Made by a program: the position numbers and the translations under genes. A DNA stretch of 46,161 nucleotides from an uncultured Brevibacillus sp. GTDB lineage: Bacteria > Bacillota > Bacilli > Brevibacillales > Brevibacillaceae. Under the pieces are notes generated by a model. The model searched no databases. It was not told the DNA's origin and worked only from the letters and a program-made list of their open reading frames with translations. The DNA is taken from positions 1 to 46,161 of the forward strand of contig CAMIVR010000023.1 in assembly GCA_946402065.1 (NCBI GenBank). The letters run 5' to 3'. Position 1 is the first letter of the stretch; each line of letters opens with the position of its first letter. Below, in pieces: positions 7,183 through 14,451 of the stretch.

Positions 7183-7968
7183 CTACGATTCGCTTTTATT
7201 TTCGGCGAACAGGGCGTTCAGCTGCTGATAGGTTTTCGGAAATTCCGCCTGGTAGCGCAAAAATGCAGGTACCGGGTAGCGCACTCCGCCGCGATGCGTC
7301 CCTTCCAGGCCATAGACAAGCTCATCAGCGTCACTGAACAGAAAGCTGAACGCCATCTCATCGTCCATCGTCTGAGCGAACACTCGATCACCGTAGCACG
7401 GCACGATAACCTGCGGCTCACCCGTATGCAACGGTTTAATGACGATGTCAGCACAGTCGGCACGGCTGGAAAACGTCGATGGCAGCGACCCGCCGCGCTT
7501 GTACAGCATCCCGGCGACCAGCCGCATGACTTGTGCCGAGTTGCCATAAACTACGACGACATCAGGCGCAAGCGGAGCACGGTCAAGCGGAAAACAGACA
7601 TAATAGCCGCTCTCTTCCTTCGTTAACTTGGGCACATCCAGCTCCGTACGTACGGCTGCCTCCTGAGACTCGGTGTACATCCCGCAGACGAGATTGCCCT
7701 CTGTGTAGTAAGGCAGAGCCTCCTCATAGCCAAACGCCACCTGGGCGATCGGACAGGACAGATCCTCGCCGTTCATGGCAATCACCCAGCCGTATCGGCG
7801 AGCAAACGCCACTGCCTGGCAAATCGTGATCTCCACCCCCATGTCTTGTTTGGGCCGCTTCGCTTTTGGCGGTAAATCCGCTGCATCCTTGATCAGTTTG
7901 ATGCCGACGGGGAACGTATTGGGGCGAATGTGACGCTGAATGTGCTCGTTCAATGCTTTTGCTTCCAT
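7183..7968 (-). CDS. DUF169 family protein
   Basis: 261 residues. Recognisable DUF169 features are PVGIKLI near residue 25, ICQAVAFARRYGW with an adjacent NGEDLSCP (paired cysteines, likely metal or cofactor ligands), PLDRAPLAPDVVVVYG and a C-terminal PCYGDRVFAQTMDDEMAFSF. Function in this family is not established. GAGGG precedes the ATG at 7968 by 8 nt. The gene leads a two-gene operon with the M20 amidohydrolase. Confidence 0.8.
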   Translation of the reverse strand: MEAKALNEHIQRHIRPNTFPVGIKLIKDAADLPPKAKRPKQDMGVEITICQAVAFARRYGWVIAMNGEDLSCPIAQVAFGYEEALPYYTEGNLVCGMYTESQEAAVRTELDVPKLTKEESGYYVCFPLDRAPLAPDVVVVYGNSAQVMRLVAGMLYKRGGSLPSTFSSRADCADIVIKPLHTGEPQVIVPCYGDRVFAQTMDDEMAFSFLFSDADELVYGLEGTHRGGVRYPVPAFLRYQAEFPKTYQQLNALFAENKSES

Positions 7969-8078
7969 CAGGAATCCCTCGCTTTCTTTCGCTTTTTTTA
8001 CTTATTCGCATATACCCTCCGGCATTCCTTTTCATGTCAGGAGAATGAATTGCCTGGTAGTACGCACCATCTTTCCAC

Positions 8079-8119
8079 TTGCTTGTCTGAATGGTATGAT
8101 CAAACATACAGACAAGCAA
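8079..8119. promoter_or_regulatory. 11-bp perfect inverted repeat between divergent genes
   Basis: TTGCTTGTCTG (8079-8089) and CAGACAAGCAA (8109-8119) are perfectly complementary across a 19-nt spacer. It sits between the divergent DUF169 operon and the DUF6173 gene, so it could be an operator or a stem-loop in either transcript. Confidence 0.45.
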
Positions 8120-8158
8120 AAATATTCCCTCAAAAAATGGACAAGGTGGTGAGGTCTT

Positions 8159-8587
8159 TTGCAAAATTACTTTGATATGATAAACCATATGGAACAGCAA
8201 AAAAATTCATTCGACCTCGTTCAAGCTGTCGATGTGCCTCCTCCCGATCCATCCAGGGAGGGAACCGAAAGAGATTACCAATTGGCTGACTATCAGTATG
8301 AGATTCTCAAGGAGTCGATTCGCGCCTTTGAGGCCTCCCTCGACGAAAACCATGAGGTAGCCTTTTTATTGGCCTCCTTTGGCCAGTCCGTGCTGTTTAA
8401 CGTTACGGCAATCGGCTACAGCAATCCGTCGCTGCTGCATTTCTTTGGCTTTGTCGACGGAAAAAAAGCCGAGCTGGTCCAGAATATCAATCAGCTAAAC
8501 TTTCTCTTGATGGCAGTTCACAAAGACGAGCCTGACCGACCGGCCCGCCGCATCGGCTTTAACGTCAAACAGGATGCGAGCGAATAG
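8159..8587 (+). CDS. DUF6173 family protein
   Basis: 142 residues starting at TTG 8159, with GGTGAGG 5-6 nt upstream; an ATG at 8177 is the alternative. The core IRAFEASLDENHEVAFLLAS, FGQSVLFNVTAIGYSNPSLL, HFFGFVDGKKAELVQNINQL matches the small Bacillales family I know as DUF6173. It is soluble, with no signal peptide or motif that suggests catalysis. It stands alone ahead of a minus-strand terminator hairpin. Confidence 0.65.
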   Translation: MQNYFDMINHMEQQKNSFDLVQAVDVPPPDPSREGTERDYQLADYQYEILKESIRAFEASLDENHEVAFLLASFGQSVLFNVTAIGYSNPSLLHFFGFVDGKKAELVQNINQLNFLLMAVHKDEPDRPARRIGFNVKQDASE

Positions 8588-8592
8588 CGAGC

Positions 8593-8644
8593 AAAAAGAA
8601 ATGGAGTGCTGCGTGATAGCCAACTGCTAGGCGCGGTACTCCAT
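8593..8644 (-). terminator. Terminator of the 67-aa minus-strand gene
   Basis: On the minus strand ATGGAGTACC...AGCACTCCAT forms an interrupted long hairpin (outer arms 8601-8607 and 8638-8644) followed by TTCTTTTTGC. It overlaps the gene end. Confidence 0.5.
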
Positions 8645-8830
8645 TCCTTCTCTGCCGATCAGAATGTACAAATAGACGTATTGGCTCAGGCTTACGTGTG
8701 GAAATACAAAAGCCAGCTCTTGCAGGTCAGGAAGCTGCCTGATGGCATACCGCAGTTTTTTCTTGGCCAATTTGCGCGTCAACTCGGCTGCATCACGCCA
8801 GGAGACGAGAAAGTAGATTGATTTCTCCAC
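8627..8830 (-). CDS. Small hypothetical protein (67 aa), paralogous in layout to the protein at 34651
   Basis: GTG start at 8830 with GAGGTGG upstream. It begins MEKSIYFLVSWRDAAELTRK; the protein at 34651 begins MENKMFYYVTNWDNAANYTQ, and both have a hydrophobic strand in the middle and an aromatic-rich helix (LSQYVYLYILIG versus RQFDFVHKLFGG). This supports it as a real gene instead of the overlapping plus-strand frame. No function is known to me. Confidence 0.5.
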   Translation of the reverse strand: MEKSIYFLVSWRDAAELTRKLAKKKLRYAIRQLPDLQELAFVFPHVSLSQYVYLYILIGREGMEYRA

Positions 8831-8921
8831 CCTGCCACCACCTCACAGGCATAGTATGTCCAAAAAAGCCCAAACGATCAGCAATAAAACTGCTGCTCAT
8901 ACGGATGCCAGGAACCTGACA

Positions 8922-9020
8922 GAAGATTTCGGACCAATTGTTGTGCCCGGGGACAATCGGAACAATAGTCGGGATAGCAGAATAATCGGACCGATTGAGA
9001 TCGCAGCCATTAAAGGCAAG
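8922..9020 (+). pseudogene. Signal peptidase I C-terminal fragment
   Basis: The frame reads EDFGPIVVPGDNRNNSRDSR followed by IIGPIEIAAIKGK. GDNRNNSxDSR is box E of type I signal peptidases, here preceded by DFGPIVVP but lacking the usual six to eight residues between VVP and MGDN. The catalytic serine and lysine regions are absent. A full signal peptidase is encoded at 35393-35950 and differs in sequence, so this is a relic of another paralogue. The open frame spans 8856-9107. Confidence 0.75.
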
Positions 9021-9145
9021 CTGACAAAAACGCTGGAAACGGCGCGATTTTCGTTATCGTTTTTGCATGATAGGGCGATAAAAAATGTGAAACCTGAACC
9101 TGCATGATTCCGTATACAATGGAAATACCAGGAGGGGGATGCTGC

Positions 9146-9223
9146 ATGCTCAACGAGTTGTTCGTCGGCATTTGCGAGTTCTTTTTAAGTATTGTTGATC
9201 TCTTTTTGCCTAAACAGAAATAA
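9146..9223 (+). CDS. Candidate 25-aa hydrophobic peptide
   Basis: ATG at 9146 follows a strong GGAGGGGG site 7 nt upstream. The peptide MLNELFVGICEFFLSIVDLF ends with LPKQK: one amphipathic or membrane helix with a basic tail. A -10-like TACAAT is at 9115-9120. It lies between two decayed genes and the candidate RNA at 9271. Small membrane peptides of this shape include type I toxins, but that is only a shape match. Confidence 0.4.
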   Translation: MLNELFVGICEFFLSIVDLFLPKQK

Positions 9224-9270
9224 ACTGCCGGCTCAGTGGAAAAAGGACTAGTTCCGAACTGTCAGGTGGG

Positions 9271-9390
9271 GAGAGAGTAATAAAGAGAAGGGGTCATCTG
9301 GTGCGTCGCTTGCAGGAGGTCAGGGGAGTCTGGATCCGCTCCTCCTAACCGAGCTTAGCAAAGGGCTAAGCCCATTCCCCTTCTCTCTCT
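9271..9390 (+). ncRNA. Candidate structured non-coding RNA
   Basis: Three helices nest in a compact order: P1 AGAGAAGGGG (9284-9293) with CCCCTTCTCT (9377-9386), P2 AGGAGG (9314-9319) with CCTCCT (9341-9346), and P3 GCTTAGC (9353-9359) with GCTAAGC (9365-9371). All are perfect Watson-Crick helices, giving a three-way junction. No coding frame covers the region. It does not match the riboswitch, SRP or 6S consensus motifs I can recall. The strand is assigned by convention only. Confidence 0.4.
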
Positions 9391-9555
9391 AGTGACTGGA
9401 CAAATCAACGGGCGAAAAGAATAGCGAGGCTTCACCGCCACACGAACAAGCGGCCCCGAAATGCAGCTTGTGGTTGCTCGTACGTTATCCTTTCCCTTCT
9501 GAAAACCCCATCCATTTCTTTACATGAGCACAATTCCCTTTGGATGTAAGCAGTT
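9391..9555. other. Non-coding stretch between RNA candidate and PfpI fragment
   Basis: No gene is seen. An imperfect hairpin occurs around ACAAGC (9446-9451) and GCTTGT (9466-9471). Confidence 0.4.
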
Positions 9556-9790
9556 CTAAATATCGACGACAATCGGTTCATCGCCGATTATGTTTGCGCC
9601 AAAAGCGGCGAGCTGTGTCTGCCTTCTTGCTCCATTCAAATGATAGATCGTAGCATTTCTGCCAGTCAGTACCCCGCTTTTTCCTACCGGAAGTGCCCCC
9701 ACACAAATCGACGCGATGATTTTGCCTGCGCGGTCAAATTCGCGGATGATGTGCAAAAACGGTTCTCGCTTCGTCCGCCTTTAGGCGAAA
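9556..9790 (-). pseudogene. DJ-1/PfpI family internal fragment
   Basis: The frame reads FLHIIREFDRAGKIIASICV, GALPVGKSGVLTGRNATIYH, ending FGANIIGDEPIVVDI at a stop. SICVGALPVGKSGVLxGRxAT is the nucleophile-elbow region of PfpI/DJ-1 proteins (Cys after I). The N-terminal half and the final third are missing, so only about 70 of roughly 190 residues remain. It lies downstream of the TetR gene on the same strand. Confidence 0.65.
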
Positions 9791-9801
9791 ATCACCTTGT
9801 T

Positions 9802-10497
9802 TCAGCAGCCAGCCTGTTCATCACTTGAATGCGGCGGTCCTTGTAGCTGCATCGCCATTCCGGCAAAGAGCGCATCAAGCGCGAAGTCAAACCGGGATTG
9901 ATGGTCTTCGGCCTGCCCCAACCCACTGCACACCGCAGCTTGAAAGCAGGGGAACGCTCCGGAGTCGAGCCGTTCCTGCAGTTCAGCGAGATCGTCAACC
10001 TCCCCTTCGTGACCAGGCGTGGCCCCTGCTTCGGCAAGCGTATGTCCAATCACAAATGTCGTAATGGTATTGATCACGTGAAACGCACGCTGCGGGCTGA
10101 ACCCGATCTGACAAAGCGCAGCAGCAATGCGTTCGACCACGTGCATGGCCGCGGGTGTCATCGCCGGTCGTGTGGCAATCAGCGGCAGCAACCGGGGATG
10201 GAGCAACAGCTCGCGCCGAAGCGCTACAGCAAAGTCGCGAAGCCAAATCACCCAATCCGCCCGCTCGCCGATCAGCTCTGAAAACGCCGTAAATGTATGG
10301 GCTACCCCCCGCTCGATTAGGCCGTCGAGCAACGCATTTTTATTGGGCACGTAATAGTAGAGCGTCATCGCCTCGACGCCCAGCTCGGCACCGAGCTTGC
10401 GCATCGACAGACCTGCGATACCGTCGCGGTCCACCAGCTCAAGTGCAGCGTCCAGTATGCGCTCTCTGGACATTTTTTCCCGATCCAAACGCTCCAT
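9802..10497 (-). CDS. TetR-family transcriptional regulator
   Basis: 231 residues. An N-terminal helix-turn-helix of TetR type is clear: SRERILDAALELVDRDGIAG, LSMRKLGAELGVEAMTLYYY, VPNKNALLDGLIERG. The C-terminal region (residues 75-220) resembles the TetR_C ligand-binding domain, with FVIGHTLAEAGATPG and a closing RFDFALDALFAGM. It lies 24 nt downstream of the SnoaL-like gene on the same strand, and a perfect palindrome precedes that gene, so autoregulation of the pair is likely. The ligand is unknown. Confidence 0.88.
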   Translation of the reverse strand: MERLDREKMSRERILDAALELVDRDGIAGLSMRKLGAELGVEAMTLYYYVPNKNALLDGLIERGVAHTFTAFSELIGERADWVIWLRDFAVALRRELLLHPRLLPLIATRPAMTPAAMHVVERIAAALCQIGFSPQRAFHVINTITTFVIGHTLAEAGATPGHEGEVDDLAELQERLDSGAFPCFQAAVCSGLGQAEDHQSRFDFALDALFAGMAMQLQGPPHSSDEQAGC

Positions 10498-10521
10498 GAT
10501 GCTTCCTCTCCCTGATCCTGT

Positions 10522-10959
10522 CTAGTCAACCGTCGGCCAATCCCAGCCCAACTGCAAAAACAGTCCCAGGCGGTCACTGACGCCGCGAATCTCTTTAATC
10601 TTGCCCGCTTCCAGCGTAAACAGTAACATCGATTCGTTCCGGAAGCTGCGGTGTGTCGGTTCAGGCATCCGCGGATGCGGGCCGGAATGGACTCCGCTTT
10701 GGGTAATGCGGGCGACCACGCGAACGTCTTCGGCAACCAACTCCTCCACCTGCATATGCAGCGGGTGAAGCGCCGCCAACTGCTGGCGAATCCCGTCAAA
10801 AGCAGCTCCCGGCTCGTCGGCTTCGCCGTAGATGATTTTGTTGTGATCAATGACATCGTCGGCCATGAACTGCCGCAACAATTCGAGCTTCCCTTCGTTT
10901 ATGACCTCAAAAAACCTTCTCACGGCCTGCTTGTTTTGCGCAATCACGGCTTGATTCAT
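10522..10959 (-). CDS. SnoaL-like / NTF2-fold protein
   Basis: 145 residues from the ATG at 10959, with AGGGG 8 nt upstream. Features of the SnoaL polyketide-cyclase-like family are VRRFFEVINEGKLELLRQFM, ADDVIDHN, then VRVVARITQSGVHSG and a closing IKEIRGVSDRLGLFLQLGW. The conical NTF2 fold binds small hydrophobic molecules; family members range from cyclases to isomerases or have no known activity. It is first in an operon with the TetR regulator. Confidence 0.75.
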   Translation of the reverse strand: MNQAVIAQNKQAVRRFFEVINEGKLELLRQFMADDVIDHNKIIYGEADEPGAAFDGIRQQLAALHPLHMQVEELVAEDVRVVARITQSGVHSGPHPRMPEPTHRSFRNESMLLFTLEAGKIKEIRGVSDRLGLFLQLGWDWPTVD

Positions 10960-10973
10960 CGTATCGCCCCTTT

Positions 10974-11022
10974 TTCTTACATCGTAAGAATTCAATGACA
11001 TTATCATAATCTTACACTGTAA
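10974..11022 (-). promoter_or_regulatory. Candidate TetR operators
   Basis: TTCTTAC-ATC-GTAAGAA (10974-10990) is a perfect 7-bp inverted repeat. A second, weaker copy TTAC-ACT-GTAA lies at 11012-11022, with centres 35 bp apart. Both are immediately upstream of the SnoaL-tetR operon. On the minus strand a TACGAT -10 candidate falls inside the first palindrome with TTATGA 17 bp upstream. Confidence 0.6.
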
Positions 11023-11039
11023 AAAAAACAAGAAAAAAC

Positions 11040-11143
11040 TAGCTGCGCGCTTTTAGGTGGCGATCTCGCCTACGTCGTCATCGCTTCTGTAGAAGTGGAG
11101 TATTAAGCGGCTCGATCAAAATTATAGCGATGCAGATCATTCT
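11040..11143. other. Short decayed coding remnant
   Basis: A plus-strand frame at 11059-11106 reads GDLAYVVIASVEVEY then stops, resembling the end of a DUF4440/SnoaL-like domain. No start or upstream part is present. Nothing else is seen here. Confidence 0.3.
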
Positions 11144-11180
11144 AAAAGAGGCATGTGCTTTCTGGCACGCGCCTCTTTTT
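11144..11180. terminator. Bidirectional terminator
   Basis: AAAAGAGGC and GCCTCTTTTT flank an inner imperfect stem (GTGC / GCAC), giving T-runs on both strands. Confidence 0.75.
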
Positions 11181-11421
11181 CATGACGTATTGTTTCTTTG
11201 CCCTTTCGCCTGATCATATACCCTCTCCCGTCCCTCACAAGGAACAGACAGCTCCCGCAGACGATTCCCACTGCCAGAGAGCTTCCTCCGTTTACCAATC
11301 ATTAGTTTTTCTAATGCTAAAGATAGCAGATCGGTATTTCACATCCGATCCGGAGGCTTCTATAGTGGAAGCATAAAGAGCATGCATGTTCCTTTTTCAG
11401 ATGATATCGCACCTGATTGAA

Positions 11422-11469
11422 CCGGTTGTACGCATCAGCTTTTCCTACATGCCCCATCAGGTACAACGG
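11422..11469 (+). promoter_or_regulatory. Leader hairpin upstream of YeiH-type transporter
   Basis: CCGGTTGTAC (11422-11431) pairs with GTACAACGG (11461-11469) apart from one bulged base, closing a 29-nt loop. The rest of 11181-11512 has no gene; another small hairpin, GATCGG/CCGATC, lies around 11331-11353. Confidence 0.35.
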
Positions 11470-11512
11470 TCACTCACGCGTGCAAGCTAAATTGCAAGGA
11501 GTGAAAGACACC

Positions 11513-12559
11513 ATGTCACAGGCGCAAGCACTCGCCGGAGCAAACAACAAAAAACAATACCTCGGCTTTTCCATCGGGATTGGCTTAACTTTGCTTATCG
11601 CCCTGGTGGCCAAATATTTGGCCGGGTTTCCTTTTCTCAGCATTATGGGCCAGCTCGTCATCGCCATCCTGATCGGTATTGCCTGGCGGGCGACCGTCGG
11701 GGTGCCGCAGTCTCTGGTGGCCGGTACGAACTTCTCAAGCAAAAAGCTGCTGCGTCTCGGCATTATCCTGCTCGGGATGCGGCTGAATTTGATGGATATC
11801 GTCCACGCTGGCCCGAAAGTCTTTCTCATGGCAGTGATCGTCATCGTCTTTACGCTGTCTGTCGTGTACGGGCTGGCTCGCCTGTTCAAAGTCGAACAGC
11901 GCCTGAGCATCCTGACCGCCTGTGGGACGGCGATTTGCGGGGCGGCAGCCGTCGTCGCGATCGCTCCGCAGATCAGGGCAAAGGATGACGAAACGGCCAT
12001 TGGCGCAGCGATGGTCGCAATTCTGGGGACGATTTTTACCCTGATCTACACGTTCTTGTTCCCCGTTTTGGGCTTTTCCCAGCTCGGCTACGGCATTTTC
12101 TCCGGGGCGACGCTGCATGAAATCGCTCACGTCATTGCCGCTGCCGCACCGGGCGGAAACGATGCCGTCGACATGGCCGTCATCGTCAAGCTGACGCGTG
12201 TCGCACTGCTGGTACCGGTCGCGATTCTGATCGGCATCTGGGCGAATCGCTCCAGCCGGGATGAACATGGCGGCAGCTCCAAAGCATCGTGGAAGTCGCT
12301 CCCGATCCCGTGGTTCATCCTCGGCTTCCTCGTCGTCAGCGGCATCAATTCGCTCGGCATCATCTCTTCCGCGATTGCCTCCGACATCGTCGTGCTGGCT
12401 TACATGCTGATCGCGATGGCGATGGCCGGACTCGGCTTGAATGTCGACCTGGTCACATTCCGCCGCCTCGGTATGAAGTCGTTTGCAGCCGGATTCATCG
12501 GTTCTGTATTGCTCGCTTGCCTGGGTTATGGAATGGTTCATCTGTTCGGCCTTGCTTAG
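11513..12559 (+). CDS. YeiH family (UPF0324) putative sulfate exporter
   Basis: 348 residues from the ATG at 11513, with AAGGAG about 10 nt upstream. About ten hydrophobic helices are visible. Family landmarks are GIILLGMRLNL in the middle of the first half, ACGTAICGAAAVVAIAPQIR, and near the C-terminus GLGLNVDLVTFRRLG followed by a last helix. It is an integral membrane protein. The family is annotated as putative sulfate exporters; transport substrate is not proven by sequence. It is single, with its own terminator. An open frame upstream to 11417 is not supported by a ribosome site. Confidence 0.85.
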   Translation: MSQAQALAGANNKKQYLGFSIGIGLTLLIALVAKYLAGFPFLSIMGQLVIAILIGIAWRATVGVPQSLVAGTNFSSKKLLRLGIILLGMRLNLMDIVHAGPKVFLMAVIVIVFTLSVVYGLARLFKVEQRLSILTACGTAICGAAAVVAIAPQIRAKDDETAIGAAMVAILGTIFTLIYTFLFPVLGFSQLGYGIFSGATLHEIAHVIAAAAPGGNDAVDMAVIVKLTRVALLVPVAILIGIWANRSSRDEHGGSSKASWKSLPIPWFILGFLVVSGINSLGIISSAIASDIVVLAYMLIAMAMAGLGLNVDLVTFRRLGMKSFAAGFIGSVLLACLGYGMVHLFGLA

Positions 12560-12596
12560 GGAGCGGAGCCTTCCAGCCTCCAGGTAACCAAGAGTT

Positions 12597-12647
12597 AAGG
12601 GACACCGTCCTGCCGCAGCTCGCTGGCAGGAGGACGTCCCTTTTTTT
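12597..12647 (+). terminator. Strong terminator of YeiH-type gene
   Basis: AAGGGAC...CGTCCTGCC and GGCAGG...GGACGTCCC form a long stem, followed by TTTTTTT at 12641-12647. Confidence 0.9.
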
Positions 12648-12751
12648 AGTAACTAAGGCTAAGCCAAGTTTTCTAATAATTGTTGCATCATTCACTAGAT
12701 TTGTACGGTTACAATGATTAAGATAGGAGAAGGAAAAAGGAGGAATGCTGG

Positions 12752-14371
12752 ATGTTGAAAGAAGTCGTGTTAGTCGTCCTTTCCATTATTGGTGTTGTAC
12801 TGGTACTCGCCCTGGTTGCCCTTTTCATCCTCACGCTGATTTTGCGGATCAACGGCAGAAAAACGCATCACTCGATCATCCGCTCCCATCCCGTTCTCGG
12901 GTGGATCCGATATTTATTGGAAAAGCTGGGACCGGAGTTCCGTCAGTACTGGTTCGACGATGATCGCGCCGGAAAACCGTTTTCCCGCTACGACTTCATC
13001 GGGCTGATCTACTCTGCCAAGTATCGCAGCGATCTGCTCAGTTTCGGAGGCAAGCGGGATTTTGACACTTCCGGCTACTACATTGCCAACAGCATGTTTC
13101 CGCTGCTGACAGATGAATTGCGGGTCAAAAATGGCGACCAGGTGCAATCGAGAAAGTACGTGATTGAGCATGAAGGGATTTTCAGCCGCAAGGAAAAAGT
13201 CGTCACTGACCAGACCCCCCCATGGCTCTATCCGGATGAGGACAGAATCGTCGTCGGCCGAAGCCGCAAGCACCCCTGGTACATAAGCGGAATGTTCGGC
13301 GCATCTGCAACCTCGTACGGCTCTGTCGGGGAAAACTACATCCTCTCGACCGGCGGCGGCGCTAAGATGGCAGGCGGTTCCTGGATCAATACTGGCGAGG
13401 GTGGCGTCGTACAGGAGCACCTCGCCACAGGCGCAGATGTCGTCTCGCAAATCGGCCCCGGACTGTTCGGGTTTCGCGACGAAAACGGAGACTTTTCCTA
13501 CGACGAGTTCGTGAAAAAAGCAAATGAGCCGCATATCAAAGCGTTTGAACTGAAATTTGCCCAGGGGGCGAAAATCCGCGGCGGGCATTTGGAAGGCTCA
13601 AAAGTAAACGCGAAAATTGCCGCTGTCCGCAAGGTGCCGATCGGCAAGACGATCAACTCGCCAAATCGCTTCGCGTTCCTGAAAAACGCCGAAGAGTCGC
13701 TCAGCTTTATTCGCAGCTTGCAGGAGGCAGGTGGAAAGCCTGTCGGAATCAAAATCGTCATCGGCCAGCAGGCGAGTTTGGAGCAGTTTTTTGCCACTAT
13801 GGTGCGCATGGACATCTATCCCGACTTCATTACCGTCGATGGCGGTGAAGGCGGTTCCGGCGCGACCTACAAATCGATGGCCGACTCCATGGGCCTGCCG
13901 CTCATCCCCGGCTTGATCACGTTAGTGGACACGGCGTACAAATTCGGCGTGCGCGACAAATTCGCCATTTTCGCTTCAGGCAAACTGATCACTCCGGATA
14001 AAGTGGCGATCGCCCTGGCGATTGGCGCAGATGCAGTCAACTCGGCTCGCGGCTTTATGATGGCCAACGGCTGTATTATGGCCCTGCAGTGTCATACCGG
14101 CTGCTGTCCGGCCGGGGTGACGACGACCGACCCGAAATACCAGGATGCGCTCGTGCCGGAAGAGAAGAAATGGCGCGTGATGAACTACATCATCAGCATG
14201 CGTGCCTCCCTGTTTGCCCTGGCGGCAGCGGCAGGGCTTGACAGTCCCAAGCGGTTTACGCGGGAGCACATCGTGTATAAGGATGAGGCCGGGCGGACGA
14301 TGAAGTTGAGCGAGCTGTTTCCGATTCCGGACAAGTCGCGGGAGCATGTGACGAGCGGCAGTGCATCCTGA
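12752..14371 (+). CDS. FMN-binding glutamate synthase family protein, membrane-anchored
   Basis: 539 residues. A single N-terminal transmembrane helix (VVLSIIGVVLVLALVALFIL) is followed by a glutamate-synthase central/FMN domain: MFGASATSYGSVGENYILST, GGSWINTGEGG, QIGPGLFGFR, AKIRGGHLEG, then VDGGEGGSGA for flavin phosphate binding, and CHTGCCPAGVTTTDP, which supplies cysteines for the iron-sulfur site. It lacks the glutaminase domain of GltA/GltB, so it is a stand-alone synthase-like subunit that would need ammonia or a partner. AGGAGG lies upstream of the ATG at 12752. Biological role in this family is uncertain. Confidence 0.85.
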   Translation: MLKEVVLVVLSIIGVVLVLALVALFILTLILRINGRKTHHSIIRSHPVLGWIRYLLEKLGPEFRQYWFDDDRAGKPFSRYDFIGLIYSAKYRSDLLSFGGKRDFDTSGYYIANSMFPLLTDELRVKNGDQVQSRKYVIEHEGIFSRKEKVVTDQTPPWLYPDEDRIVVGRSRKHPWYISGMFGASATSYGSVGENYILSTGGGAKMAGGSWINTGEGGVVQEHLATGADVVSQIGPGLFGFRDENGDFSYDEFVKKANEPHIKAFELKFAQGAKIRGGHLEGSKVNAKIAAVRKVPIGKTINSPNRFAFLKNAEESLSFIRSLQEAGGKPVGIKIVIGQQASLEQFFATMVRMDIYPDFITVDGGEGGSGATYKSMADSMGLPLIPGLITLVDTAYKFGVRDKFAIFASGKLITPDKVAIALAIGADAVNSARGFMMANGCIMALQCHTGCCPAGVTTTDPKYQDALVPEEKKWRVMNYIISMRASLFALAAAAGLDSPKRFTREHIVYKDEAGRTMKLSELFPIPDKSREHVTSGSAS

Positions 14372-14400
14372 GGCCACTGCTGCATGCGAATGGTCAGCAT

Positions 14401-14449
14401 CGAACAAGGCCACATGCCTGGGAAATCATCCCGCACGCGGCCTTGCTCG
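14401..14449. terminator. Terminator between convergent genes
   Basis: CAAGGCC and GGCCTTG arms, with inner GCATG/CGTGC pairing, form a hairpin between the glutamate-synthase-like gene and the convergent FAH gene. Confidence 0.6.
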
Positions 14450-14451
14450 TT

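Noticed and set aside
9261-9345. SRP RNA
   Set aside because: AGGTGGGGAG and GGTCAGG resemble Bacillus SRP RNA pieces, but the GGAA tetraloop, the AGCAGCC side of domain IV and the long rod are absent.
11735-12541. Minus-strand ORF opposite the YeiH-type gene
   Set aside because: Aspartate/arginine-rich shadow of a membrane protein gene.
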